A stretch of DNA of 64,000 nucleotides from Acrasis kona. Lineage: Eukaryota > Heterolobosea > Eutetramitea > Acrasida > Acrasidae. The notes under the pieces are model-generated. The model saw only the letters and a program-made list of their open reading frames with translations, searched no databases and had not been told where the DNA came from. The position numbers were made by a program, and so were the translations under genes. Where the stretch lies: positions 1-64,000 of the forward strand of contig JAOPGA020001213.1 in the NCBI GenBank assembly GCA_026419775.2. Direction: 5' to 3'. Each line of letters opens with the position of its first letter. The stretch's first letter is position 1. Positions 11,301 to 21,906 of the stretch are shown piece after piece.

Positions 11301-14186
11301 GGATTGAGTCTCTTGGATAACTGCTTGCAATTGAGCAATGTTGTTGTCGCGTTGTGATAGATCGCGTTGCTTGCGCTCCAGTTGATCCAACTTTTCTTGT
11401 AGTTCGTCACGTTGACCAGCTAGTTGTTTTTGTAAATCTTCCATGCGTGATTTTTGTGCTTCGGCATCGGCTTCCTTTTGTCTGATTTGGTTTTGAAGGG
11501 CTTCGCGCTCTTGTTCGACCAATCTTCTTGCGGCGGCTTCTGATTCAATCTTGTTCTTCAAGTCATCCAAATCCTTCTTGGCTCTTGCCATCTCCTTCTC
11601 TTGCTTGTCGGTGTCGATAAAACCTCTGGCCTTGCTGAATAGTTGCCACCAGCCCCAGTTTCTTAACAACAAGAATGCACGCCAGTTCTTTTGGATCTTG
11701 ATGACGCCAGCAATTTGGGCCAAGAAGTCCTTGAATTGCTTACGTGCTAGAGCTCCTCTGAGTGCGGCTTGTGCGCTGATGATGATCTGGGCAATACGTC
11801 TCTCACGAAGTTCTTCGATCAGGGCTTCTTGTCCAGCTCTCAAGAAACACTTGGTGGATCCCAACTTGTATTGTTTGGTCTCGACGAATTGGATGGTGTC
11901 CAAGATGGCTCTTGCCTTACCCTTTTGGGTAGCTTCGGCGTTCATGGCCTTCTTGTCTCCTAATAACTCGTAACGGGATACAAAGTCGGTGTACTTGATT
12001 CTACCTGGGTAACCCTTTCTGGAGATACGAATACCTTCCAACACACCATTGCACTTGAGTTGATGCAAGACCAATGCAGCATTGATGATACCTGGCTTTT
12101 GTAAGCTGTTTGGAACGATACATCTGATGAAATGTGGTTCGGTGGATTCAAGAACGTCCATAAGTTCCTTGAGTTGTGATTTGTAGTTGGATGCAACAGT
12201 GTTGAAACGAGCTGATGAGACACCTCTTGATGGTTGTCCTCCACCGCTTCCCTTTGATGAGATGCTGCTTGTTTGGAACAATGTCTTGATCAAAACGTTC
12301 TTCGAGTCTAACATGGTGGCCTTGCTGTCCTCGTTCAATGGATCAATGTTCTTGCTCAACCAGTTGACGGCGTTGTAGTTGACGGCACCTGCGTAATGTT
12401 GAACTGTGAACATCAACTTGTTGAATCTGTGTGGTGCGAAGACCTTGCTTCCCTTTTGGTTTCTCTTGCACTCTTCGACGTATCCTTCTTCGGTGACGGC
12501 GCTCATCATGCTCATTTGATCCAAGATGGCGAACAAACCTAATGGTTTTTCAATCAAGTCAATGGTTGGTTGAAGATCCAAACCGAAATCAATGTACTTC
12601 CATTCGATCTTCTCGCGCATGTACTCTTCTTGTTCTCTCTTGAACATGTGGTGGTTGAAGAATTGTTGTAGCTTTTCATTGGTGAAGTTGATGCATAATT
12701 GATCGAAGAAGTTGTTGTCTCCGAAGATTTCGAAACCAGCAATATCCAAGACACCGATAAAGTTCTTGATGGTTTGCTTGGCAGCAAGTGTTTGGTTGAC
12801 TCTTCTTACCAACCAATCGAACATACGCAAGTACATGGACTTGACGAGGGAGTTACGGTTGAAACCAGCTTGAGCGGCGGTGGCGTTGGTGACGATCTTT
12901 TCGGTCATGTTTACAGTGATGGTTGGTGTACAGAAAGCCTTTGTTAGTGCCTTTTGGTTAACTTCTAACAAGTTGCAGGCAGCTGCGATTACCTTGTCAT
13001 CGGGGATGCTGGACTCGCTGCGTTGGTTTTGGGTGAACTCAATGTTACCAAGGTGCAAGATGGCGGCTCCGACTCTGCACAACGAATCAATTTCGTCATC
13101 GTGGATGTTAATGATCTTCATGGCAGTCAAAGTTTCGGTGAACTCCTTGCGGTCATCAATACCAGCTACGACGGTGCAGTGGGATTGGTTCAAGTAGAAG
13201 TAGTCCTCAGCTGTTTGTAGGTTGTACTTCTTGCGTGCTTCCTCGTTACTACATAGTTGGTAGAAGAAGTGGAAGTTACGTTCTCCTTCGGCTTGACCGG
13301 TGACTCTGTTTGTCTCCAACAAGTAATGTTGGATCTTGGTACCTGCGATGTAACCTGAGGCATTGAAGTCGATTTCGATGAACTTTCCGAAACGAGAAGA
13401 GTTGTTGTTACGTGAAGTCTTGGCGTTACCGAATGCTTCTAGAAGTGGATTAGTACGGATCAATTGTTGCTCCAATTTTCCTCCTCCTCCTCCCTCACCA
13501 GCGACGTGAGTGAGATATTGGATGACCTTCTTTGTGTTTTCGGTCTTACCAGCACCTGACTCTCCGGTAACAAGCATAGATTGATTCATCTTGTTTGTTA
13601 ACATTTGGCGGTAAGCATTGTCTGAGATGGTGTAGATGTGTGGTTCGGCGTCCTCTCTTCTTCTACCTTGGTGCTCATCCATGACCTCTTTAGTGTAGAT
13701 GGGCAAGCTCTTGTATGGGTTGACAGCGATCAAGAACAATCCAGAGTATGTGTAGATGTTATCCTTGCTGTAACGTTCGCGCAAGTTAGCAAGAACGCTG
13801 GGTTCGTTCAAGTGACTCAATCTGGCCATGTCATTTACACCATTCAAGTTCGGTGGGTTCATTGGGTGAACATCGACCAACTTGACCTTGCGTTTTTGTC
13901 CTGATTCAGTTTGGATCTCTGCATCTTCGCCCTCGCGGGAAAGGATTTCTCCAACTACATAACCTTCCTCGTCATCGGGAACCCACATGTAATTTGCGCC
14001 CATTGACTTCCATGCGCTGCTATCGTTACGCGCGTCAAGAAGCTTTCCGTAGAAAGTGGCACTTCCTGGTTGAGATGCATCGACGTCAGCGGGAGAGTCG
14101 CTACCTTCGGTCGTGGTCGCCTTCCTGGTTCTCCTGGTGCGACGTGTTCCTTGACTTTGCTCCTCAACGTTTGGATCGTCAGACAT
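8308..14186 (-). CDS. Conventional myosin II heavy chain
   Basis: Actin-based motor forming bipolar filaments. The start is MSDDPNVEEQ at 14186; the frame extends upstream but without motor homology. The motor has an SH3-like N-terminal domain (about residues 55-105), P-loop GESGAGKT at about 208, switch I NNNSSRFGKF, switch II LDIAGFEIF, and LKCNGVLEGIRISRKGYPGR. Two degenerate IQ segments follow (QAALRGALARKQF, IKIQKNWRAFLLLRNW). Over 1,000 residues of uninterrupted heptad coiled coil lead to a short acidic tail (NADDDDE). Total length is about 1,947 residues, as in other myosin II chains. The frame breaks near 9126-9165. Either a 35-nt intron (9130-9164) or an indel restores the coiled coil. 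AATAAA overlaps the stop codon. Codon use is strongly biased, suggesting high expression. Confidence 0.95.
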
Positions 14187-14832
14187 GATTAGTTTTTTTG
14201 AATTTTTGTGGGATTGTATTGACGTGGTGATGTTGATAAGGAGTATCAGATCATGATGGACGTTTGACGAGTGATGGGTTGACTTGACTCGTTTTGTGCC
14301 CAAACGGCATACCTTTCGACAAGCTCCTTTTCATTTTCCCTCATGACCAAACATCACCTTGAAAAATAAGCGGACTTTGTAACCTTATAACATGAGGGTA
14401 GTGTGATCAAGTAGTAAAAATATTGCGCGAAATACATAAAATCTCTCAGCATCGCGAACTAGGCTGGTCTAAGTATAACTAACTATGAGGTTGAATATGC
14501 TTAGATATGTAAAAAATTATGTTGATGATATTTTTAATATTATACCACTGAAGATATCATGATTTTTTGTAAGCTTACTAAACCACAATAATATATTTTT
14601 AATATTGGTTGGACAAATTGATTACTGAAATCTCTAGTCTATAAATTGTATGATGATTGACTAATGTGATTACTTATTGAAGGTTTTCTTAATGATAACA
14701 TATGTTTCGGCCTCTGACTTTTATTTTTCTATCAATACAACCAAACCTCAACCGAGATATTGCAATTATTTAATTTTTTTAGCATGATGAACGCCCATCC
14801 TACCATCGTAAAGTTGTTTTGTAACCTACTAA
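14187..14832. other. Divergent spacer between myosin II and IPK1
   Basis: A 646-bp AT-rich gap that must hold both promoters. Next to the myosin start the sequence is an open but unlikely coding extension with CGTTTTGTGCCCAAACG-like partial symmetry. The centre is AT-rich with runs such as ATATATTTTTAATATT. No RNA gene or repeat family was recognised. Confidence 0.45.
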
Positions 14833-16197
14833 ATGCACGAAGTTGATCGCACACCACTTGTCCCTGAGGAGTGGATTTACAAGTGTGAGGGTAATGTAAA
14901 CATCATCTTGACATATATTGGCTCAGACGAAGACAAGGTTAGTGCGAGCAAGCATACAAACTAATTAGTTATAGGTTGGCAAAGTCCTCCGTCTTAGAAA
15001 ATGCGCAGAATATGAGTCGGGAGATAATGCCGAAGTTCATACCTTTTCTTATGTGAAACACGTAATTTTGCCTCTTTTAGGAACCGGCATAGATCCTGGT
15101 GTAAGTAATTAGCACTGTCAAATCATTCATTGCATTTCTTTAAGATTCTTGTGGGGGTGCCTGTTGAGTTTCTAATGCAAATACAAGAAAGAATAAAATC
15201 ATCACGGCCCAAGTACAGATTAGAAGGTGTTGGTCGGGATCTTTTAAAAACAAACTCACCAATCGGTATTCTGATGAATGACCTCACATACTTTCCTACA
15301 CAAGATAAGGTATACTCTGTTGAAATCAAACCAAAATCAGGTGTTTTGTGTAGATCCGGTTATGTAGATGACACATCAGTAAAAAAGAATACATGCAGGT
15401 ATTGTATGCATCAATACTATAAACTTAAAAAGAAGGAAATTTCTCGTCCCAGCTGCTTTTGTCCTCTTGATTTATATTCGAAAGATTCTGATAGAGTTTT
15501 AAAAGCACTGAACGCATTGGTTGATGATCCCCAAAACAATATGAGGCTATATATTGATGGAGAATTGGCGTGGCATGGCGTCATGAAGCAGTCTGACCAA
15601 AACAAAGACTACCGAAAAGAGTTACAAAATATTTTACAAAACAAAAAATTTTCAGAAGGTGATGTCGTCGACAGTTATGTAAAAACTCTTCATGATTATC
15701 TTTCAAGATCAAATATTTTACAGCCAATAAAGTGTATTCAATTGATGGACCAGCTCGACGTAGAAGCCATCACCGTCATATACCAACAATTGTTGCTTTT
15801 TGAAACACACGAACAAATTGAAAATTCTCTGTTTAATAACGCTTTAGATTCAAATTGGCTGCAAGAATTACTTCATCAGGTACCAAAAGAACCAGAAGTT
15901 GACTTTGTTTGTAAGCAATCACTTCCAGTCAAGAACAGCATGACTCAAGATCGAGTGATTAGCTTGTTGCAAGAATGCTCAACAAATACAGAACTGGCAA
16001 AGTCAATGTTGCGTCTGTTTTTATTATCTCAATGTGCAAAGGACTGTTCTATTATGATCTGCTTCCAACCGTCAAGCGGTGCATACAAGGTAGGAGTGGT
16101 TGACATGGATCCAAAACCTCTAAACAAGCTAACATACTACCTGAAGAATGATCAACAAATCAACAACAATTATTGTTCTGTAAACTCTTCGATCTAA
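14833..16197 (+). CDS. IPPK: Inositol-pentakisphosphate 2-kinase
   Basis: Adds the 2-phosphate to inositol pentakisphosphate, making phytate (InsP6). Exons are 14833-14937, 14975-15100 and 15145-16197 (introns 37 and 44 nt), giving 427 residues. Typical IPK1 features in order are EEWIYKCEGNVNIILTYIGS, GKVLRLRKCAEYE, the active-site block YSVEIKPKSGVLC, and the zinc-site-like segment CRYCMHQYYKLKKKE followed by CFCPLDLYS. The first two short exons carry the N-lobe, so annotating only the long frame from 15130 would lose the ATP-binding end. The stop is 30 bp from the convergent transporter stop. Confidence 0.9.
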
Positions 16198-16227
16198 CAT
16201 AAAGAAAATTTTTGTAATCATTACTTT

Positions 16228-17886
16228 TTATTTTGTCACGACTGCAACATAAATGTTCATAGCAACGCAGAACAACACAGATGCAAATCCTAAAATGGCA
16301 ACAACAATGCACATTGGAGTTGATGTCACAACCGGTACGGTCCAATGAGTCCTCCAGCATCCAAACTCTCTATCGCACAATCTCCTTGATACAATATTCA
16401 AAATTGGAGGAAACACAAAAGTAATAATGAAACCAACAAGACCCACATAGGATAAAATCTTTGACAAATCTCTCACGAACAGGGCACCAATCAATGGAGG
16501 CACAGCAGCAACCATTCTGAATATAATTTGAATCCATCTCTTGTTCATTAGATTTGGTCTGGAAGCAAAGAACCCAGTGTGCAAGTTGTTACCCAATGTA
16601 ATTCCATTCAATGGAAATGCACTAATCACATCAATGGCAGGGAACAAAACAATCAAGAAACTGATTGCGGTCGCCCAACCAGGAATAGGTCCTCCGAAGG
16701 GTACGCCTGCACGCCAGAAACCAAAGTTCAACGAACATGTGGATCTAATGTTTGGTCCATAGTAGATTACAAGCACAATTCCCAAAATAACATAAAACAA
16801 TAATGTGGTAATAAAAGTACTTCCGTAAATTGTGTTGAGCCTCTTCTTATTTCTAGCAGGTTGACTTAGTCCGGGAATGGAGTGATGTAGGATTTGACTG
16901 TAAATACATGTAGGGAATAGAATCGACAACCCTAAAAAGGTAGCCAGATTAAAACTCGACTTGTAAGGGCCAGTTGGTTCCATTGTAATGTGGGGTTGTT
17001 CTGAAAATCTGCTGTATGGGTCAGCTCCAATGTTTACAGCAGTGATGACGATCATCAAACCTTTGAAGATTAATTGTGCAACGCAAAGAAGCACTTACCT
17101 AATGCAACATAACGGAAAATGGTAAGGACGACCTGTAGTGATTTTTGTTCCGTTAAGTTCAAACAAGTCAGAGGAACCACCATCAAAGCGAAAATACCAA
17201 TATATATCATGTAGAGGTTGTTACACGTACTGGAGTGATCTAACGCGACGTCACAAGTGTACCAGCCTTTGATTGGCAACTACTTGAGTTAAAAGTATTT
17301 TGAATGAAAAGAACAAACAGGAATGAACAAGGCCATGCTTTCCGCAAAAACTGAACCGTAGGACCATAGTGCTCCATACAGATATAAACAGACGCAGAGT
17401 TCGTATAATAATTTTCCTGGTGTTCCTAAAAACATCTTGCACAACTCGTTCATCTCGAATTTACGGTGCGTGATGTGGAATACCATCAAATTGCTGTTGT
17501 CTGTTGGGTCTTGCTCTGAGTCAACAAGTTGTTCGCTCGCATCCCTCTCATTTGTCCCAGTGGTGTTGCTATATATAGCTTGTGCTCTTGCCTATAATTT
17601 TTAGGTAAAAGTGGCGAATGACACGTACCATGGTTTCCAAAATCCAAGTCGCACTCATCATAGCAAAGATGGTAACAGCAAGCAAAGCCAACGGTCCCAC
17701 CACGATACCCCCCTGGTAGAAGGCGTTCGGTACACCTAAAACACCAACACCAAGAATGTAATTTACTGAGAAGCAGTAGGCAACAAAGCTTCCATAACCA
17801 TGCTCAGATTCTTTTGTTACCTCCTCTAGTGGTTGTGGTGTAAGGAGTTGTGTTCTAGTGTTGTGAACATTCTCTCTGTCCACCAT
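16228..17886 (-). CDS. Amino acid transporter, AAAP/SLC38-like
   Basis: Polytopic membrane protein of the amino acid/auxin permease superfamily. Exons on the minus strand are 17886-17629, 17591-17319, 17279-17099 and 17060-16228, giving about 514 residues; introns are 37, 39 and 38 nt. The first membrane region has the family's start (GYGSFVAYCFSVNYILGVGVLGVPNAF). Later segments include LYELCVCLYLYGALWSYG, LYMIYIGIFALMVVPLTCL, FITTLLFYVILGIVLVIYYG and GLVGFIITFVFPPILN. The cytosolic N-terminus is short, and about eleven hydrophobic segments are visible. AATAAA overlaps the stop codon. Substrate cannot be inferred from sequence alone. Confidence 0.85.
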
Positions 17887-17948
17887 CGTTACAATCTGAT
17901 TTGTTTCAAAGAAATAATAACAAAAATGAAAAGAAAGAGTTTTTTATG

Positions 17949-19003
17949 TTACATTCCCCCATACACTGATTTTGTTAACCATTTAGCAGTCATCTCATAC
18001 ACTGATAACGTAATTACTGCTGCAGGAACGACCCTCAATAAATTAGTTCCCATCCCTCTATAAAAAGCTGCAACTCCCTCTTCATTGTATATTCTCTTAC
18101 AAGCATCTCTTAAATTTTTATATGGAAGAGATCTGGCATCAGATACGCCAGAGGGTCTGTGCTCCTGAAACCTAGAGCGTAAGACTTCGTGTGGATACGC
18201 GGCAATACTAGCAATTAATTTACTAATACTACTAGACAGAACGACATTCAATAAAGATATATTGGCGTGCTCCTCAAGTTCTTCAGAACTAAATGTATTA
18301 TGGTCTTTTTTAAATTTTTTCNAATTCAACTAAATTCTTTTTTAAAATCTCATACAATGGAAACTGGATGCCAACGTGTATAAGACCAACGAATGAAGGT
18401 ACTAGCCCCCTATATAATGACCGCAGACCTTCCTCTCTATAAATGGACCTCATCGCATGAAAAGATGATTTATATTTCGGTTCTCTACCAATGTGTGCCT
18501 GCATTCTTGTCTTCACAACCCATATTGGTGATGTGAAAAAATTAGTAATTCCTCCACTCACCACGGCGCTAATCATGTGATTTGTTGCTTTGTTCCTCTC
18601 CAGGTCTGACAAGTGTAAATGTTTGTGAAAAGACCAAGGGGCTTACAATCAAATTTGGAAGCAAGAAAGGTTTTGAGGTATTCATACTAATGTATTGTTA
18701 ATGAGAATATTTAAACAGGTAACCCACTGTGGTGAAGTAGACGGCCCAATTTGGTATATATCCTAATGTTTGTGGACCTACTCCTCTGTATAGCGATTTA
18801 AATCCTTCTATATTATACATTCGCTTCATTGTTTGTATTATGCCAGTAAACTGTGGTTCATTTCCGTTCGTAATAAACTGCCTCTGAACTATCAGCCTCG
18901 TCTTCACAACATCTAACGGTGCCAATGACACGGCGGCGACTGCTCCGCTAATTGACCCTGATATTAAGTTAATCCATTGGTGTTGTTCCGGTGTTACACT
19001 CAT
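17949..19003 (-). CDS. Mitochondrial carrier (SLC25), NAD/folate/pyrimidine-nucleotide-like subgroup
   Basis: Inner-membrane solute carrier with three repeats. Signatures are PLDVVKTRL, PIWVVKTRM and PHEVLRSRF. The second and third resemble the NAD+/FAD/folate (Ndt1, SLC25A32) and pyrimidine (SLC25A33/36) carriers. Start taken at 19003 (MSVTPEQHQW), because the longer frame to 19132 lacks an ATG. Exons are 19003-18728, 18686-18647 and 18605 onward; both introns are 41 nt, and splicing restores VYFTTYEYLKTFLA and the following helix. Reading frame is lost at an A/T homopolymer where base 18322 is N, so the assembly is unreliable there. With that allowed for, length is about 323 residues, normal for the family. 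Confidence 0.85.
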
Positions 19004-19625
19004 TCCATCTATGTCTGTGTTCTCTTCTGTGTTTACAATATTTAGAAACGTTTGTGGAAGTGATTGATGAACTTCCGTATGGGGATGCGGGAGAACAGTT
19101 GTGTTGAATTTCTGCTCACAAGCTTGAATCAAGCGAACACTCCAGAACTAACTTCAAATCTATTTCAACAGCACTATTCAAATGTTGAATGGTCAAAATT
19201 GGAACATAAGAAGATTAGAATCAGTCGATATTAATAAACGTTGGGCGAGCGTGCTGTGTTAGACATGACACTCATCTAAAATCTGTGATCCCATGGAATT
19301 TGAAATTGATTAAATTTAACTATAGTTTTAAATTATTTTAATTTTTAGTTCCTACAATTTATTCTTGAGCTAGAGAAGTGGTGTTGTTATGTTATGCCTT
19401 TAGTCTCCACAAAGAGTTTGCTGAAACGGACAATTAAACGGATATTAAAATCAGTAAACTTAAAAAAACGGAGTTTAAGGATAATAAAAATCTCAGTTTA
19501 CAAAGAAAATTTACCGTAGGCTGCAATCCTCCTATGGTTAATTTTTTTTCTCCGGGTATTTCAACGGATGGTGAAAGTGAAGAGAATATGAGTAGCGGTA
19601 TGTGTACATGAAAATTGTTATTTAT
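19004..19625. other. Spacer upstream of the carrier gene
   Basis: About 620 bp between the carrier start and the 3' end of cytochrome c. It contains an open but probably non-coding extension of the carrier frame (to 19132) and AT-rich sequence with runs such as TTTAAATTATTTTAATTTTTAG. The promoter of the carrier must lie here. No RNA gene or repeat was recognised. Confidence 0.45.
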
Positions 19626-19964
19626 TTAGGCTTTTGTTGAGTCTTTCAAGTAGGCGATTAAGTCTGCTCTGTCCTTTGGTTTGGCCAAACCGGCGAAAAC
19701 CATCTTAGTTCCTGGGATATACTTCTTGGGGTCTTCAAGGTATTCGAATAGTGTTTGGTCTCCCCATGTAATTCCCTTCTCAACGTTTGCTGGTGAGTAT
19801 GTGTAACCTTCAGCTTGACCTGTTTTGCGTCCGTACATTCCATAAAGGTTTGGACCAGTCTTGTGTGCACCCCCTTGGTTAACGGTGTGGCATTGAGCGC
19901 AGCGTGCCTTGAAAATCTTCTCTCCCTTTGCCTTGCTGCCCTTTGGAATCTTTACTTCACCCAT
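19626..19964 (-). CDS. CYC1-like (cytochrome c, CYCS): Cytochrome c
   Basis: Soluble electron carrier of the mitochondrial intermembrane space, between complex III and IV. The single exon gives 112 residues. The haem-binding motif CAQCH is at residues 22-26, the axial Met (PGTKMVFAG) at 88, and the usual [13 protein letters not shown] and [10 protein letters not shown] segments are present. The two-cysteine motif is informative: euglenozoans carry a single-cysteine variant, so the host is not a euglenozoan. The stop codon TAA merges with AAATAAATAA, a poly(A) signal. Confidence 0.97.
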   Translation of the reverse strand: MGEVKIPKGSKAKGEKIFKARCAQCHTVNQGGAHKTGPNLYGMYGRKTGQAEGYTYSPANVEKGITWGDQTLFEYLEDPKKYIPGTKMVFAGLAKPKDRADLIAYLKDSTKA

Positions 19965-20597
19965 TGTATTGTTTGTGTTTTCAAAATTGTGAGACGGTTG
20001 ATTTGAAACGGACTTTTAACGTTACTATTTTTTACAACGGCTGTGGAAAAATGACTCGTAACTTTTTCTACTATTATTAGGCTAATTCTTCGGTGGCAGT
20101 TGTGAAAAGGAGAAGTTTGTTGACGTTTATTTACGCGTCATAATGCACTGATTTGAAATGCAGCAAGGGACGAGGAGGATAACAATAGCCTGCCAAAATC
20201 ATTTTGGATCATTGGAATGATATCAACATTCAAAACATATGGAGGCCATGTAATGAGATAACAACCAACTAACATTTAATACATTACATTGGTGTAGATT
20301 AAATTAATTAAATTGAATTTTTAAACCATAACTACAAAGTACAATCTCTCCATGAACAATTAAATTATAGCTTGACAGTTGGGTCACCCATTGGTGATTG
20401 ATCATAAATTTATTGAGTTTCTACTCCTTTGTGTTAGATCACTTCTTTGTGTTTGTTGTATTATAACTTCTATTAAATGCCATCAATAAGGGCTGGGGAT
20501 AGTTACATGCGTCTTATAATCTGTAATAACGCCACTGTGTTGGTGTTTAATGATTGTTCTCTCTACGAACACGAGCACTATACTTGTGTATGCATTC
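19965..20597. other. Spacer upstream of cytochrome c
   Basis: A 633-bp AT-rich gap between the cytochrome c start and the stop of the four-TM gene (both minus strand). It must contain the cytochrome c promoter and the 3' end of the upstream gene. I see no open frame above about 60 codons, no tRNA-like structure and no repeat. Confidence 0.5.
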
Positions 20598-21185
20598 TCA
20601 ACGCATCATTTTATGTATAAAGACACTTCTTAGTCCAGACAACACCATAAGTATATAATAGAAAGCAAGCATAGGAATTATAGAGCAACCATATCCTGCT
20701 TTCATGTACGATGGTCCAATAGCCACCATAGATACTGTCAATGAAAATTGAAATAGAATGACTAATGTAAAAACTAACATGAAAAAGAAACCTAGATACT
20801 TTTGTGTGGATGGTCTTAACGGACTGATGCTCACAAGTCCTAGTCCGCACACGCCAAGAATTAAGATGCAAGATGTTAGATGTACCCAAAATAAAGCGCG
20901 TGAGGTAGTATATAGATTATGATCTATGTCCGTATTTGCGTACCATTGTGTTAGTTGAAGGCCATCCACTACGATCATTACAACAGTATATACGGCCTCA
21001 AGACACACTCCTATCAAGACTGCAACTTTAAGATGACGAATTCTTTTAAAATGTGGAGATTCTGCTACTTCGGCAAAGTTAATCATGTTCCTTGGTACCA
21101 TTTGATTCTGTGGGGCATCTGTAATATCATCCGCAGTATTGTCACTGATTTGAATCACGAAAGGATCCTGCGTGTCTTGGTTCAT
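20598..21185 (-). CDS. Four-TM membrane protein, unknown
   Basis: The start is set at 21185 (MNQDTQDPFVIQ); the frame upstream to 21224 begins with TTG, not ATG. It encodes 195 residues. A hydrophilic N-terminus of about 55 residues with acidic and Asn/Gln content is followed by four hydrophobic helices: VAVLIGVCLEAVYTVVMIV, FWVHLTSCILILGVCGLGLV, FFFMLVFTLVILFQFSLTV and MLAFYYILMVLSGLRSVFI. The protein ends with a short basic tail. The topology is tetraspan-like but I see no tetraspanin CCG motif. It is divergent from the next gene, 74 bp away. Confidence 0.65.
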   Translation of the reverse strand: MNQDTQDPFVIQISDNTADDITDAPQNQMVPRNMINFAEVAESPHFKRIRHLKVAVLIGVCLEAVYTVVMIVVDGLQLTQWYANTDIDHNLYTTSRALFWVHLTSCILILGVCGLGLVSISPLRPSTQKYLGFFFMLVFTLVILFQFSLTVSMVAIGPSYMKAGYGCSIIPMLAFYYILMVLSGLRSVFIHKMMR

Positions 21186-21259
21186 ATTTGTGTGTTGTTT
21201 GTTGCGTTTTGTTCTTACAATCAACTGTCAGTTCGCGCTGATTAATTTAGGCTGAGATC

Positions 21260-21633
21260 ATGACCTCGGAGGTTGTTTCAACAGAAGAAAAAAAGCCAAG
21301 CTCTGAAGATACTCCTATAACAAAAATACAGAGAATTGTTGTTAATAATTGGGTGAAAAATATCATAGAGCAGATTAAATTGAGTGATGACAAAAATAAA
21401 TTACCAAACTTCGATATGTTTATGATCATGATAGATGATCTTATTAGACATAATGAAGATAGAGACAATTTTGAGGTAAAGTTAACTCAAATGTATACTA
21501 ATCCGGGTAGTTTGATGAGTCAGTGAGTCTTGTTTTTAGCGAAAATTATTTAGGATATGCTATGGCTGACGTCACATGGGAACAATTCAAAGAAGTAGAA
21601 TTAATGGATCATTTAATACTCGGACGTAAATAG
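21260..21633 (+). CDS. Small unknown protein, two exons
   Basis: Exon 1 (21260-21506) encodes a mostly helical charged segment (PITKIQRIVVNNWVKNIIEQ, DMFMIMIDDLIRHNED). A 47-nt intron (21507-21553) joins it in frame to exon 2 (21554-21633: YAMADVTWEQFKEVELMDHL), giving about 108 residues. Without splicing the frame stops after the Met-Ser-Gln at 21526. A 17-nt alternative intron from the GTGAGT is also in frame but unusually short. No family is recognised. Confidence 0.5.
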
Positions 21634-21906
21634 GTCCTTATATTTGTGATTCTTTAATTTGATGACACAAAGATGGCAGTGAGTGATATGAATGTATTAA
21701 AACCAAAAATCTTTTTAAAATGTCCACCCATCTGTGTCCGCTCTTTTCTTAAATAAACTTTTTGTTATTTCCCATTGATTGTTTATCGCTCATGAGAAAT
21801 GAACAGGTTAAAAAGGTTGTTTTACCCACTGTTGAGCATGTCCAAGATGTAATGTCATGTTCAAATAATAAAAGTTAACTTCAACGATAAATTTGAGTGT
21901 GAAAAT

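Noticed and set aside
9424-14188. Many plus-strand open frames across the myosin gene (e.g. 11551-11973, 12880-13197)
   Set aside because: They are antisense shadows of a highly biased coding sequence; the minus frame has full myosin homology.
14187-14303. Upstream extension of the myosin reading frame
   Set aside because: It lacks motor similarity and the following MSDDPNVEEQ is a more natural start; the region is probably 5' UTR/promoter.
19626-19964. Euglenozoan-type single-cysteine cytochrome c
   Set aside because: The motif is CAQCH with both cysteines, so a euglenozoan host is not supported.
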